Shown piece by piece: positions 38,135 to 48,610 of a stretch of 64,000 nt of DNA. How positions within the stretch are numbered: the first letter of the stretch is position 1; each line of letters opens with the position of its first letter. The notes below the pieces were generated by a model. That model saw only the letters and a program-made list of their open reading frames with translations, did not search any database and was not told the origin of the DNA. The DNA is from Seriola aureovittata (taxonomy: Eukaryota; Chordata; Actinopteri; Carangiformes; Carangidae). The DNA lies in contig NC_079368.1 of assembly GCF_021018895.1 (NCBI RefSeq), positions 1,271,001 to 1,335,000 of the forward strand, read 5' to 3'. A program made the position numbers and the translations under genes.

Positions 38135-41100
38135 GCCTATATATAAAAATAACATGTGAAAGATGTAGGTACCAGAGGAGTAAAAAAAAAGAAAATAAAT
38201 AGATAAAAAAGGGGGAGTGAGCATTTAGTGAGGTTAACATATATTCCATACATTGGTACAAATATACAACATATACTGATGCGAGTAAATATTGCTGTGA
38301 TTGGGAGATATTTCCCATGTCGCTACTAAAATCCGCCCAGTGTTTATCACAGAGATGTGGTTCTCTTCTCTTTTGAGCTTAAACATAATTTTTTTTCTGA
38401 TGTCATGTATGAGGAAATGTCTTACTAAATGTAAACAACATGGAGACAGGGGGAGGGTCTTCCCTGTTCCATGACAAAGCCATGCATTTGTTACCAGCAA
38501 TCATGACCAGTTTTATAAACCACATCTTGTTTCTTTTGGTGAGAGCGATGTCAGATATGTCGCCTAGTGAGGCTAGTTCAGGTGAACCAGGGATCTCAAA
38601 CCCAGTCATCTCTTTGAGAATCTCCAATATTGAGACCCAGTAATGTTTTTGATTTATTACATTTCCAGAACATGGGAATGAGGTTACCGGTCTCTATTTG
38701 AAAAATTGGGCTGAGCTCTGATTGATTGATTTATCCTATGGAGTCTTTCTGGTGTGAAGTAGGTTCTGTGGATAATATTAAACTGCAAGAGCTTATGGCG
38801 GCTGTTATATGAGAAGGTAAGTGCCTTCTCACAGTCCCCATTATCAAAAGTACAGTCCATATCTTGCTCCCATTTGGTTCTAGTGTTCAGGGGTTTTGCT
38901 TCTGTGAAAGCCAGAATTCTATTTTATGTTAAGGACAAAATTCCTCGGAGATGTTTGACATCTTTTAGGATCTCATCAATTAGTAGAGGCTTTAATATAG
39001 TGGGTTTCCTCCCTCAGACGCACTTCTGAAGTGCCTGACCTGTAGATATTTAAAGAAATTAGTCGTTGGCAGGCGGAAGGCTCGACCTAACTGCTCATAA
39101 GTGTGTTGTTTTCATAGAGGTCCCCAAATTTCTTAATCCCCTGTTTGTGCCATATCTTGGTTATTCTGTCTCTAAGTGCATTCGCTAAAGCAGGGTTGGT
39201 ATAACTGTGAAGAGCAGCCACACTATTATGTTGTGTCTGAATGGCAGACCAGATTCTGGATGTGTTTGATAAAGGGAGTATCAGTGCCACTCTTTGGATA
39301 GTCTTAATATTTAATATGGGGCAAACAACAAAGGTGTTTCAGCTATAAGCGTCATCAGCATAAGAAACCGTGGTGAATCAGACAATATATATTTATAAAC
39401 AGCTGAGGTGAGAACATGACAACTTGATGAAGTGCATCTGTGAATGAAGCACTGTGAGGGGCTACATGACATCAGCAAGAGCAAACTCTTATATAAACCT
39501 CCACCATCTCACTGCTGCACAATTAGAAATATTAAGCACAACTTACAGTAAAAACCAAACAACATCCAAAAAGCGATGTCCCAAAATACCAAATATGTAC
39601 ATAGGGCTCAAAGCTGTCTAGTGTATAAAGGCTTGAGAATAAAGGTGTTATCTGTAGAGATGTACGGCACACAACAGCTAGAGGCAGAACATTTGAGTCT
39701 GTATGACTTTATTTACCAAACAAAAAAAAATGAGTAGAATGATAAGAACAAAACATTTTCTATAAAAAGGAAGTTCTTCAATTCAATAAACATCATTCAG
39801 TGCATCTAAAGGATCTGAATTAACGAGGACAATTGGTTTGTGTAAATAGAAATTAAAAGCTAAATGTCCCCATTAACATGTTTAAACCATTACAGAAAGA
39901 TAACTGCATGTGAAAGTCAAACCATCAGTCAACGTCATGTAGAAAAAAGCTTAAAACACATACTGATGCTGATACAGTGGAAGAGAACCTGTGGGACCTT
40001 TATAGATGATGATGGACAGAATTTCCTTCTATATCATATACTAAAGGAGCACTGGTGTTGTTGGTTCTAGTCTCTGTAAAAGAAAGGTGCAAAACCTTGT
40101 AACTTCCAGAGTCAAGACCAGGACAAGACCCAAGTCAAGTCCAAGTCCTAGACTTAGCATTTCAGGACCTAAACAAGTCATTATGCAGCTCTCATGAAAC
40201 TGAATGCCGTTTCAAATTTTTAAACAGAGTTATCAGTTTGTATTTAAATTATAAATGCTTTTATTATTTCTTAAATATAAACGTGTTATATCAATTAAAA
40301 GCACTGGTGTCTGGTGTTACTTATTGTAATTCCTGGGAGTTGAAGTTTGATTATTTCATCAAATCCAAACAATAGTTTTATTGAATCCATCTGTCTACAA
40401 TTTTGAACATGTGCAACAAATCCAAAGATTTAACTGAGAAAAACAAGTAACGGGAAAATTAGATTAATGCAGAAGATGGTGGTGATGATGATGATGATGA
40501 TGATGATTATGATAAATCTATACTGGACCAATCGAAATAACAGCTGTAGTGCAGATGTTCACATAGTTGTTTTCTTACTGATTCTGATTCCTGAACTTGT
40601 TTACCAGCTGATACTGGTGCTGATCTGATACCACTGTGTTGTCTGTCATGGCTCAGGTGAAACCCTTTGTAAAACTGCTGGAAACTGCAGTTTTATGTTC
40701 TGCCGTCTTTAAGTTCAGTTCAGATCGGTCAGACTCACCGGTACCTGATCCAGTATGTTAGGAAGTAGCTGAGGCATTTCTGATACTAGTATTGGTATCT
40801 GAACCCCTCTGATCTGTAGACCAGCGACTTTATTTTTCATGAGCAACTGAAGGTCCTGATACAGAACCAGTATGTTGTGCAAGTCATTAAGTCTAACTGG
40901 GAGTTTTAAGTTCAACATGATGTCCCAATGTGATGTGTGTCTTACTAACCCTTGAAGTGCGGATGCTGCCCCTCTCCCTGCAGGGAACCTGTTCATCTGC
41001 AGTGACTCAGCAGTTCACCTACATGCTGGTGAAAACAGGCACAGTGGTCCTGAAGGCCCAGACCGACATGAAGGGCTACACACCAGGCCAGATCATCCAG

Positions 41101-44100
41101 GTGACGGCCAACATCCACAACCAGTCCGGGAAGAGCACAGGCAACATGGCAGCCAGTCTGATGCAGGTAAACCACACCTGAGAGGACCAGGTTATGCTTT
41201 ATTAAAGAAGTACTTCAAATCTTAGTAATCTCTCTTATTATAGGCCATGGTTGAAAGGACTGACTGCAAATCTGCTATATATGTAGTCAGGGTGATATGT
41301 GATATGTAGTCACCATGCGCTGAGCACAGCTCATGAATCTCCATGTCCATGTGTTTTCAGAGGGTGACCTATGAGACAAAGAAGCCCACCTATGATATGA
41401 GAACCATAGCAGAGGTGGAGGGAGGTGTGGTGAAGGCCTCCAAGGAGGTGCAGTGGAAGGAGCAGATCATCGTTCCTCCTCTTCCTCAGTCATCCCTCGC
41501 TGGCTGTGAGCTGATAAAGATAGAATATTATGTTAAAGTAAGTTACGCTCATCCCCTTTCACACTATAAACACTATAAACACTTGTTGTTTTATTAGCTT
41601 TCACATAGGATTAACTGTACAGTAATTAATTCATCACTTACACAAAAAGAAAATAATTTTAATAAATCAAAACACACACAACACAGAAAACATGTTACAG
41701 CTACAGTAACAATCAGACACTGAGTGGTCCACTAAATATATAGCGGATTTCATGTAAACGCACAGAGAAACCAAATCCTGCAAGGTTGGATGGTGGGTCC
41801 AGGTGGGCGGGGCTTGGGGCGTGGCTGAGGGCGGTGACTGCTTTGTTGTGACATCACAAAGTACTGTATTTCTTGCCCACACATAAGTAAAAGCAGTTCA
41901 AATAAATCAAGAAAAGAGGAGACAGTGGTGGTAAATACATTCAGTTTCTATATTTCTATATATAGCTGTCTTCTGTTGTGACAGGAAGTGACATATTTAG
42001 CACATTTTTCTTTTCCCCCAGAATAATCAGAATAATCCCTGTCTGTCAAACTTTTCAAATTTGGTGCATTTTTTCAAATTTTGTGAAGAATTCCTCCCTG
42101 ATATTTCAGTATTTTTGACAGTGTGTCAGAAAATGTAGTTCTCTGTCACTAACATTGTCTCGACCTCTGATTAAACAGGTCAGTCTAAAATCTCCGGACG
42201 TCATGTTGACATTACCCATCCACATTGGAAATGTCTCGCTGGACAAAAAACTGCACCGCTCCAAAAAAGCAGCTCCTCCTTCCTCTGCTGCACCTGAGGA
42301 TACTCCAGCCTCCGCCTCCGCCTCCGCCTCCGCCTCCGCCTCTGTCCCTGACGCTTCCACCTCTGCTACCACTCCCACGACGACCCCTCGCACTGCCCCA
42401 AAACCCGCTCCCCGTCCCGCCCCTCGTCCCCGAATGTCTTCTCACAGTTCCCCCAGTGCTCCTCCAGCTGAGTACCACCATGGAGCAGAGGGTGGGACTC
42501 CGATGAACGATGGCTTCCCCAACAAGCGCCAGTCTCAGCTGGTGTCACCCAACGCCTTCAGCTACGCCCCCGGCCTTTTTTTCTCCCAGAACCAGCAGCA
42601 CGGCGGGCCTGGCACTGCCCCCACTGGGCCTACATTCAGTGGGTCCACAGGGGCCCCATCACCTTATGCCCCTGAGAACGGATCTAGCTCTGCACCAACA
42701 CCACTCATCCTGCCTCCAGACTATGGCGCCTCATCTTATCCACAAGGTCAGTTGGCACCCATCATTCTGTCCAGGCTCTGTTCATGATTGTAGAGCGATG
42801 AATGTGGAGAAGAAAACGTTGTCATTTAGGACAGATTTTAAAACCAAACTGGAACAAACTCCAGATCACAACTGTAACTTACAGCAGGATGAACTTGCTT
42901 TGGATCATCGGTCATATTTTCTACAAGTCCTGCATTTACTAGTAATATTGAACAGTCCCATATTTACAGATCCATATAATGCCTTCACAGTTACACTCAG
43001 TGTCCTCTTTATCTAATGCAATCAACACATTAGCTCTGCAAAACTTCTACCATTATGAAGCTTATCATGTTTAGTGTCTGTTGACACCGAGTAATAGAAG
43101 AGTTAAGGCCCTTGCATGTTAATGAGGTGGGCAAAATATTAGAAACCACTGTCAGTATAATACAGTCCAGGAAACATCCCAGTAGTGATCCCATCATAAG
43201 AGAATGGCAGGTGTGTGCCCTGCAGCATCAGGTGAGGCAGAGACCATGTGCTCATGTGTTAGGATTATGGTGCTAGGTGCAGTCCATCATCACTAGTTTT
43301 CACATTGTTTTGATTTGATTGTTTGTGTGTAGAAAGGTTTTAAAAAGTGGGTGAATTATTGCTTCTGCTACCTCCTTAACACTTTGGAAGAAAAGACTCC
43401 TAACGACTACATTTTCTAATGCGCAAGTAGTTTCCGCACATATCTGCACATGTTATAATATTGCTGCAATATCACAACTGATCTCAGAGCTGTGGAAGCT
43501 GAGTCAACAAGCACACTTGTCTGTAGCTAGCTCACAATAGATACAACAGCAACAGCTGCTAGTCAAGCTAGCTTCCAGAGACAGTCTCCTCCTGCCACCA
43601 CAAGAGGACAGTAAAGTACAAGATGAATGCAAACAGACAACAACAGAATGCTGTTCTGAGATCAGATGTGAGGACAGATATCACTTCCACTTTGTTAACT
43701 TTCTAATATATGTCGATTTTCAGCTTTAACTGGCTTTGCTTTAACACCACTGACTTTAATAATAATAATGATAACCACACAGGGCTGAATTAACTCCTCT
43801 CTGACAGTGTCAATAAAAACTGGAACATTACAATCAGTGTTCCTCCCTTCAACATGGCTGATGGTTAGGACATTGACATATGCCTGCAGAGGGTGTTTTA
43901 AGGGCTGTTTTAAGGCAGCCAGCGTACACACTGGCTGCCCTACCTGTCTGATTCTGATGTGCAGTCTGAAAGGAATACCTGCAGACATTACTTAGGGCTG
44001 AAAAGGTTAATTAAGCCAATTTAGCTTTTCTAGTGACAAAAACTTAAACAAGTAAATACAACATTTAGAATGACTGTTTACAGTTAATGTTTCCCTCATC

Positions 44101-44611
44101 AAAGATAAGACTCACATACAACATTATCTGTCAGACAGTATCAGGTGTCAATAAAGGACGGTCAGAGTCGGACACATATTGTTTTCAGATCACTAAGCCC
44201 TCCCAAGAAATATCCAAGAAAAGTCCAATTGGAGGCAACTGGATTCAATTTTTCAATTATCTACAACCAAGTCCAGTTGCCCTCAATCTACTTTTCTCGG
44301 ATAACCACGACCTGGATGACTGAGAGTCTTCACAGAAATAGAAATACACAGAAATAATACACTTGGCACCCACGTCCTAAGATCACCAATGTCAGGCTCA
44401 GTGAAGGTGGGTGGTCCACAGACGGCCAGACCAAGTGATAGAGACTGATGCAGCCCTGTAAGACATTACCTGTGACGGCTGTCTCGTGCCCCGGCTGATG
44501 ACATCATATGTTGTTGACATGTGTGACAAGTGTGTACTAACCAGCTGGTCTAATGGTGTCTTGTCTGTTACAGAAGCTCCTCCTTCTTATGATGAGAGCT
44601 GCAACACATGA
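31877..44611 (+). CDS. arrdc1: Arrestin domain-containing protein 1 (8 coding exons)
   Basis: Alpha-arrestin adaptor. In mammals it sits at the plasma membrane, recruits NEDD4-family ubiquitin ligases through PPxY motifs and TSG101 through a PSAP motif, and drives budding of ARMM microvesicles. Exons: 31877-31994, 34822-34932, 35284-35334, 37613-37767, 40984-41166, 41361-41537, 42179-42746, 44574-44611. Joined frame 1401 nt, 466 aa (human about 433). Seen: N-terminal arrestin fold (about 5-140, VVYSPGESISGTV, NGFCGITNKLNDTAW, ADKGTLKQGEHTFPFKF), C-terminal arrestin fold (about 155-285, FTYMLVKTGTVVLKAQTDM, RTIAEVEGGVVKA), then a Pro/Ser/Ala-rich tail with PSAP (357-360), PPDY (444-447) and PPSY (457-460). 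All three docking motifs are kept. The tail is longer than in human and holds an Ala-Ser repeat coded by (GCCTCC)n. All introns are GT-AG. Confidence 0.95.
31995..34821. other. arrdc1 intron 1
   Basis: A 2.8-kb intron. Contains a long (GT)n microsatellite (33576-33658). I recognise no other repeat family or gene in it. Confidence 0.7.
33576..33658. repeat. (GT)n microsatellite
   Basis: About 40 GT units with a GA variant near the left edge. Confidence 0.96.
34822..34932 (+). CDS. arrdc1: arrdc1 coding exon 2
   Basis: AIKVNCNGFCGITNKLND through EEQYFNSTVSVADK. Acceptor GCAG|CCAT, donor AAAG|GTGAGC, phase 1 at both ends. Confidence 0.95.
35284..35334 (+). CDS. arrdc1: arrdc1 coding exon 3
   Basis: A 51-base micro-exon encoding GTLKQGEHTFPFKFLIP. 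Acceptor GCAG|GAAC, donor CCAG|GTAGGA, phase 1 at both ends, so skipping it would keep the frame. Confidence 0.93.
36001..36148 (+). mobile_element. tRNA-derived SINE, 5'-truncated, with poly-A tail
   Basis: Begins at a B-box-like GGTTCGAGTCC, followed by the 'tctgcatggcattccccctc' and 'cactgtcaataaaggca' body that I recall from teleost SINEs, and ends in a 27-base A-run (36122-36148). The A-box half of the tRNA head is missing. In arrdc1 intron 3 (35335-37612), same strand as the gene. Confidence 0.75.
37613..37767 (+). CDS. arrdc1: arrdc1 coding exon 4
   Basis: ASAPTSFEGNYGRIIYRVR through FYLLSPLNLNEVPDIW. Contains the conserved TSFEG and LSPLNLN segments. Acceptor GCAG|CCTC, donor TGG|GTGAGA, phase 0. 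Confidence 0.95.
38000..39300 (-). mobile_element. L1/Tx1-type LINE ORF2 C-terminal remnant
   Basis: In antisense to arrdc1 intron 4 (37768-40983). Reverse-strand frames read TKWEQDMDCTF, then LLQFNIIHRTYFTPERLHRI, then FQIETGNLIPMFWKC, and PGSPELASLGDIS...NREDPPP. This order matches the far C-terminal part of L1-clade ORF2 proteins downstream of the reverse transcriptase. Several stops and frameshifts; a (TA)n tract (38076-38127) has grown inside the 3' end. Ends approximate. Confidence 0.75.
38076..38127. repeat. (TA)n microsatellite
   Basis: Pure TA repeat of about 26 units. Confidence 0.95.
40105..40200. repeat. Short repeat rich in 'caagtc' units
   Basis: Imperfect tandem copies of a roughly 10-base 'aagtccaagt' unit, of a kind common in teleost introns. 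Confidence 0.4.
40984..41166 (+). CDS. arrdc1: arrdc1 coding exon 5
   Basis: GTCSSAVTQQFTYMLVKTG through HNQSGKSTGNMAASLMQ, the start of the C-terminal arrestin fold. Acceptor GCAG|GGAA, donor CAG|GTAAAC, phase 0. Confidence 0.95.
41361..41537 (+). CDS. arrdc1: arrdc1 coding exon 6
   Basis: RVTYETKKPTYDMRTIAEV through PQSSLAGCELIKIEYYVK. Acceptor TCAG|AGGG, donor AAA|GTAAGT, phase 0. Confidence 0.95.
41720..41863. mobile_element. Partial copy of the nelfb intron-7 MITE family
   Basis: Near-identical in wording to 20110-20255, including 'gagaaaccaaatcctgcaag' and 'gttgtgacatcacaaagt'. Same orientation as the intron-7 copy; lies in arrdc1 intron 6. Confidence 0.8.
42179..42746 (+). CDS. arrdc1: arrdc1 coding exon 7 (proline-rich tail)
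   Basis: 189 codons. Finishes the arrestin fold (VSLKSPDVMLTLPIHIGNV), then the tail with an Ala-Ser run, a Thr/Pro/Arg-rich block, PSAP (SSPSAPPAEY) and PPDY (LILPPDYGASS). The donor CAAG|GTCAGT is weak but required to reach the conserved final exon; reading through would give a stop at 42784. Ends in phase 1. Confidence 0.93.
42310..42339 (+). repeat. Coding (GCCTCC)n hexanucleotide repeat
   Basis: Five tandem GCCTCC-type units inside arrdc1 exon 7 encode alternating Ala-Ser. In-frame, so length change would add or remove Ala-Ser pairs. Confidence 0.93.
42747..44573. other. arrdc1 intron 7
   Basis: About 1.8 kb without a gene. Near 44215-44305 an imperfect inverted repeat occurs (arms 'gaaaagtccaattggaggca' and 'cagttgccctcaatctactt'), probably part of a dispersed element. 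Confidence 0.5.
44574..44611 (+). CDS. arrdc1: arrdc1 coding exon 8 and stop
   Basis: Only 12 codons plus TGA: EAPPSYDESCNT. Carries the last PPxY motif, APPSY, as in the human C-terminus (EAPPSYEQSC). Acceptor ACAG|AAGC. Confidence 0.93.
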
Positions 44612-45736
44612 AGTCCCAGGACCCCACCCCTCCACCAGGAAGATGATTGATTCACTCTGATATCAAACAAAATGTTGAATTTTGTAACATTTTATCATGT
44701 TATAACTAACTTGGGAAAAATGAGTTGAAGACACAGAAGAAACCTAATGTGACCTGCTAGGATAGTTATTTTATACAGTAACCCTCAGATTTTATGTAAG
44801 TTTCAGGTTTTTCTAAATGTATAAGAATCAATATTTTGAATTTAAATGAATGTGATTTGAGCTCGGACTCCGCTGCCCAGTGAACCAGGAGCTGAACTAA
44901 CCTAATGGGGGTTATTCTCCCCTGAAAACTAGCCACAGCAAATCAACGCTGTCTTTATAAAAATCTATCTTTTTTGTTTGTTTTAAGCACTTTGAATGAA
45001 AGGAGAGAGAAGAGGTAGGATTTTGTTTTCTGTTCTTCATGCAGTAACAGGAGTCACGTTTTTAGTTGTGGGTTATTTATATGTAGATGACATCTGTGAT
45101 GTCACGTTTGAAAATGTCATGAAGAAAACCTGTGCAAAACAAACATCTCTTATTTTTTCTAAGTTTAATAAGAATTAAAGCAGTGGGATTTTTATTGGAA
45201 ACAGGTGAAATCCTCTTTATTTGTAGAAGACTGGATGAAAGATGTTGTTTGGAAGGATCTTTTTTTTATTTGGCTTTGATCAGAAGTTTTCTAATTTATG
45301 TGATATTATCCAGATATTGGTTTCAGAAGCTTCCTCCCTTTAGCTTTATAAGGTTGTAGTGCAGGATCCAGTTTAGCCTCAAGATTTCTGCCATGTTTGA
45401 TCATTTATTACATTTAGGTCATTAACTCTGCCGTAATGACTGCAGACTTCCTTTTAGAAATCATGTTGTATATTGTTCTTCCTCTGTTGCATGTGTGTTG
45501 GTTCTGTTCATGACATCCTCTCTGTCTGATTTCTGTTAATAGTTGAACAACAATGCAAAATCCCTGATTTGAGGTTTCTCAACTAATTTAATCTGTTTTT
45601 TGTAAATACATTTAAATATTTCTTGATCAAGTTAATGATGAGTTATTTTGAGTGTTTATCAACCGCTGTCTGGATTCCAGTAAATCAGCCCTTGTTTTTT
45701 TAATAGTATTCTCAAGTCTATTTTCAACATACCAGA

Positions 45737-45746
45737 AATAAATAAA
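45737..45746 (+). terminator. Candidate polyadenylation signal of arrdc1
   Basis: Overlapping AATAAATAAA about 1.1 kb after the stop codon, followed by a T-rich stretch. No other strong AATAAA was noticed nearer the stop. Confidence 0.55.
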
Positions 45747-46944
45747 GATGTGATTTCTCTATAAATGTTGCTCTAGCAGAAATTCAGTGCGTACCTTTCA
45801 CCCACGCACCTTAACCCATGTGTTCATAGAACATGACTTATGTCAACATGTAAACTGATGATGTGAAACTGAAAATGTTTTAGACCAACATGTTTGGGTG
45901 AGTAAACGGTGTGTATAGATTATACAGAGCAGTCTGACATATTGAGGGTAGCACTCAAATACATAAAAAAAACAAAAAACACAGAACATTTCTACAATTC
46001 AACTACGACTTACCTCTTGTACTGCCTTACTGATCAGGAATGACATTTTCAAAATGTTAGAAAATTGCATTTTCATTTTCACGCCGAAAGAGTGTCGTCA
46101 CATGTAAATGACTTGTGACTGGTGGTGCTGTTTCACTTATTCTATTTGCATATTATCCACTGTACAGCAGGTGAAGTCTTTGAAAGTGAAATGTCAAATG
46201 CTGGTTTTATTTTCATTTTCTAATAGTTAAAAAATTTGCATTTTATTATTAATCATGACTTGAGAATTATTTGCATAAATGGAAAATCAGGTTAAATTGT
46301 TCATATTGCATTTTTCATTGTCAAATTTGAAGTAACATTTCACTGTAAAGCAACAACTTTGAACAGGTTGAACATAACCATACACATACGTACAAAATAA
46401 ATAAATAAATAAAACACAAAATTAACTTAAATAAATCCAGCAGTCATTAACTTAAGGGCTTTCTTATTATCCTTAATAAGCTTCAGAGACTTACTCAGCC
46501 ATTGATTTATACACATTTACATTTAAAATACCTGCATTTATGTATAAAAAACTTCCCTAATAACAGTAAAATATTAAGAAGAAAGTCCAAATTCCGATTT
46601 TCAACACATAAACCAAACTTCTGGCCGGCTCTGCATATCGCTCCAGAAAGACTGAACTGATTCATATTGGGTTTTTTTTCTAAACAATTGTTTTAAAACA
46701 TTACATTTTTTTTACTTCTTTTTTTTACATCTACATTTATTTATTTCCATTATAGTGTTTCCGATTTACAGCATTTTCAGCTGTTTAAACATGTTTTTTT
46801 GTATTTTAAAATCATTTATTTGCATAATAAACATCTAGCTATTTGTGCTTTTTTTCAAATCAAATCTCTATTTATGAAACAGTGCATTAACAATGACAAC
46901 CTATACAAAAATCATATTTTGTTTAGAAATAAAAATAATAATAA

Positions 46945-47650
46945 CTAAAATGAATTTAATAAAGAAGAGAGAGAGACACTTTTCTGGCATACAGTGCTTA
47001 AACGTGACAGTGAATAAATGAAACAGAAAGAAAAGAAAAAGGCACATAGTTTAAAAAGACATACTGGGTGAGGGTCCTTTTCAAGTAAGACAAATAAGTC
47101 CATAAATAAGTAAATAAGTTTCTGGGCGTTTCTCTCCGTCACACATTTAAGTGATTTTGTGAATAGATTAAGATCATTCTTCCAACCCTTGATAAAGGGC
47201 TTGACCTTTAAATAAATAAATCTATGAATAAAATGCTTACCTAACAGAATCAAATTATTTATCAGATCATCTAAATTCTTGTCCTTTATAAGTAATCCAG
47301 CTTTAACCGACATCATATCTAGTGGTTGTGGTCAAACATTTTTGGATTCACACTGGAAGAAAATATGTGCTACAGTCTCAATATCTCACAAAATCCACAT
47401 GTTGTTGCTCCAATTAAATATTATTTCTTTGGCTTTAGGTAGGACTGGATAGGATAAATAATGTTTCCTTATTTTCTTCTCCTCTTCATCACTGTATTGT
47501 TGAAGGAAAATGACCAAAAAGAGTCTTTGTGCAGAATAAAGGACTTCAGCCACTTCAATTTCAGATCCCCATTCATGACAGAGAAATCTGTGGCATTCAG
47601 GCCGCCCTGTTCGACAGCCTTCACGATGTCAGCTTTCCTAATCTAATGGC
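46945..47650 (-). mobile_element. L1/Tx1-type LINE ORF2 C-terminal remnant
   Basis: The reverse strand reads GGLNATDFSVMNGDLKLKWL near 47570, a typical GGLN..D...M....KIKWL segment of LINE ORF2. It is followed by a CGFCE...HIFFQCESKNV zinc-knuckle-like motif near 47385 and LILLGKHFIHRFIYLKVKPF near 47240. Stops lie between the parts. Inserted antisense to the flanking genes, just upstream of the ehmt1 promoter. Confidence 0.8.
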
Positions 47651-47821
47651 ATTTGTTTTTCAAATGAAGTTGGAATTAACATTGTTTATTAATCGAGTCA
47701 TTGCATCTGAAATTAAAAAAAAAAGAAAAAAAAAAAGTAAAAAGTGAAGTGTTTCAGTCTTTCCGAACCCGTGACGACGTGAATGCAGCGCAGGCAGCGT
47801 CTTACGTGCAGTGCGCGCGGG

Positions 47822-47832
47822 GGCGGAAGTGG
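47822..47832 (+). promoter_or_regulatory. Putative ehmt1 promoter element: ETS/GC box
   Basis: GGCGGAAGTGG contains the CGGAAGTG core of ETS/GABPA sites, in a CpG-rich block (47765-47850) with no TATA box, as usual for housekeeping promoters. Use is inferred. Confidence 0.45.
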
Positions 47833-47839
47833 AAACTCT

Positions 47840-47902
47840 TGTCTTCCTGTTCATCCCTTCCCATCTTCGCTCGTACACAGCTACATCGACTGGAGCTGGA
47901 AG
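47840..47902 (+). other. ehmt1: Probable ehmt1 first exon (likely 5' UTR)
   Basis: A donor GGAAG|GTAAAA ends a candidate exon at 47902 downstream of the CpG-rich block. From an ATG at 47783 the frame is open for 40 codons and would join the next exon in phase 0. However, that ATG lies upstream of the ETS site and the peptide is unlike EHMT1, so I favour a non-coding leader. The 5' limit is unknown. Confidence 0.4.
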
Positions 47903-48250
47903 GTAAAAACTCTGCTGCTTCAACTTTTCACCACGGCCTCGTTTTAACTGCCGGTGATGTTTGTACCGCGTTGAAGCGCTGTTTGTCTCCGTGTTCCTGC
48001 CTTGCTCCGAGCTCTGCTCTTTCCTCCATCTTTAAACTCATAGTAAGTTAAAAACGTGAGAACTAGTGTTGTACTATTCATTGTCTTTCATGTTGAATGT
48101 TGCACAGACACTCATACTGTATGTACTGTTCAGTAAACACAGTTCCTCAGTGTCTGTGTGGTCTCTGACGTGATATTTTAAAGGGTGGAGTAAAAGTTGT
48201 TTTCAACTCCACAGGTGCTCCTGAACCCACCACAGTCTGACTTGACAGTA

Positions 48251-48610
48251 ATGGATCAAAGTGGGGCCAGTGAGGGGCCTGGGCCAGGCAGAAGACCCCC
48301 CATTCTCTCCGCCAGTACACCCATGGGTGCCAAGAGGCAAGTAGCACAGAGTGGTCAAATGTCCAAAGTGAAGATAACGCCCTTCCACAGCTCACCCATA
48401 GTCAGCGGTGTTGGAGCTCTGTGCAGCAAACGACCAGGATCAGCTGCTGGGAAGCTGCTGGCCTCTCCTGGCAGCCTGTTTCTGGACACACCTGGACGTC
48501 TGACTGCTCCACCTGTTAGAGAGAGACACATGGCTGCTACTGCTGGAGGCTCAGAGGAACAAACTCCCACCTCAGGCTCTTTAAAGGCTGCAACTGGAGA
48601 AAAAACACAG
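48251..48610 (+). CDS. ehmt1: ehmt1 first recognised coding exon (probable GC donor)
   Basis: The exon acceptor is at 48214 (ACAG|GTGC); the frame is open upstream of the chosen ATG (48251, context GTAATGG). Encodes [19 protein letters not shown] through [12 protein letters not shown], a low-complexity N-terminal region. The end is set by CAG|GCAAGT, a GC-type donor that joins the next exon in phase 0. Reading on meets a stop at 48664. Confidence 0.75.

Larger units (their letters stand above)
44612..48250. other. Intergenic region between arrdc1 and ehmt1, plus ehmt1 leader
   Basis: Holds the arrdc1 3' UTR, A+T-rich sequence with an (AAAT)n tract near 46396-46413, a LINE remnant (46945-47650), a CpG-rich ehmt1 promoter (47760-47850) and a probable first exon ending at 47902. 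No additional gene recognised. Confidence 0.6.

Noticed and set aside
42106..42548. Reverse-strand Gly/Glu-rich frames antisense to arrdc1 exon 7
   Set aside because: Shadow of the GC-rich repeat-containing coding exon.
47701..48051. 116-codon frame over the ehmt1 promoter
   Set aside because: Starts in an A-rich LINE-flanking tract and crosses the probable exon 1 donor; wrong frame for joining to ehmt1.
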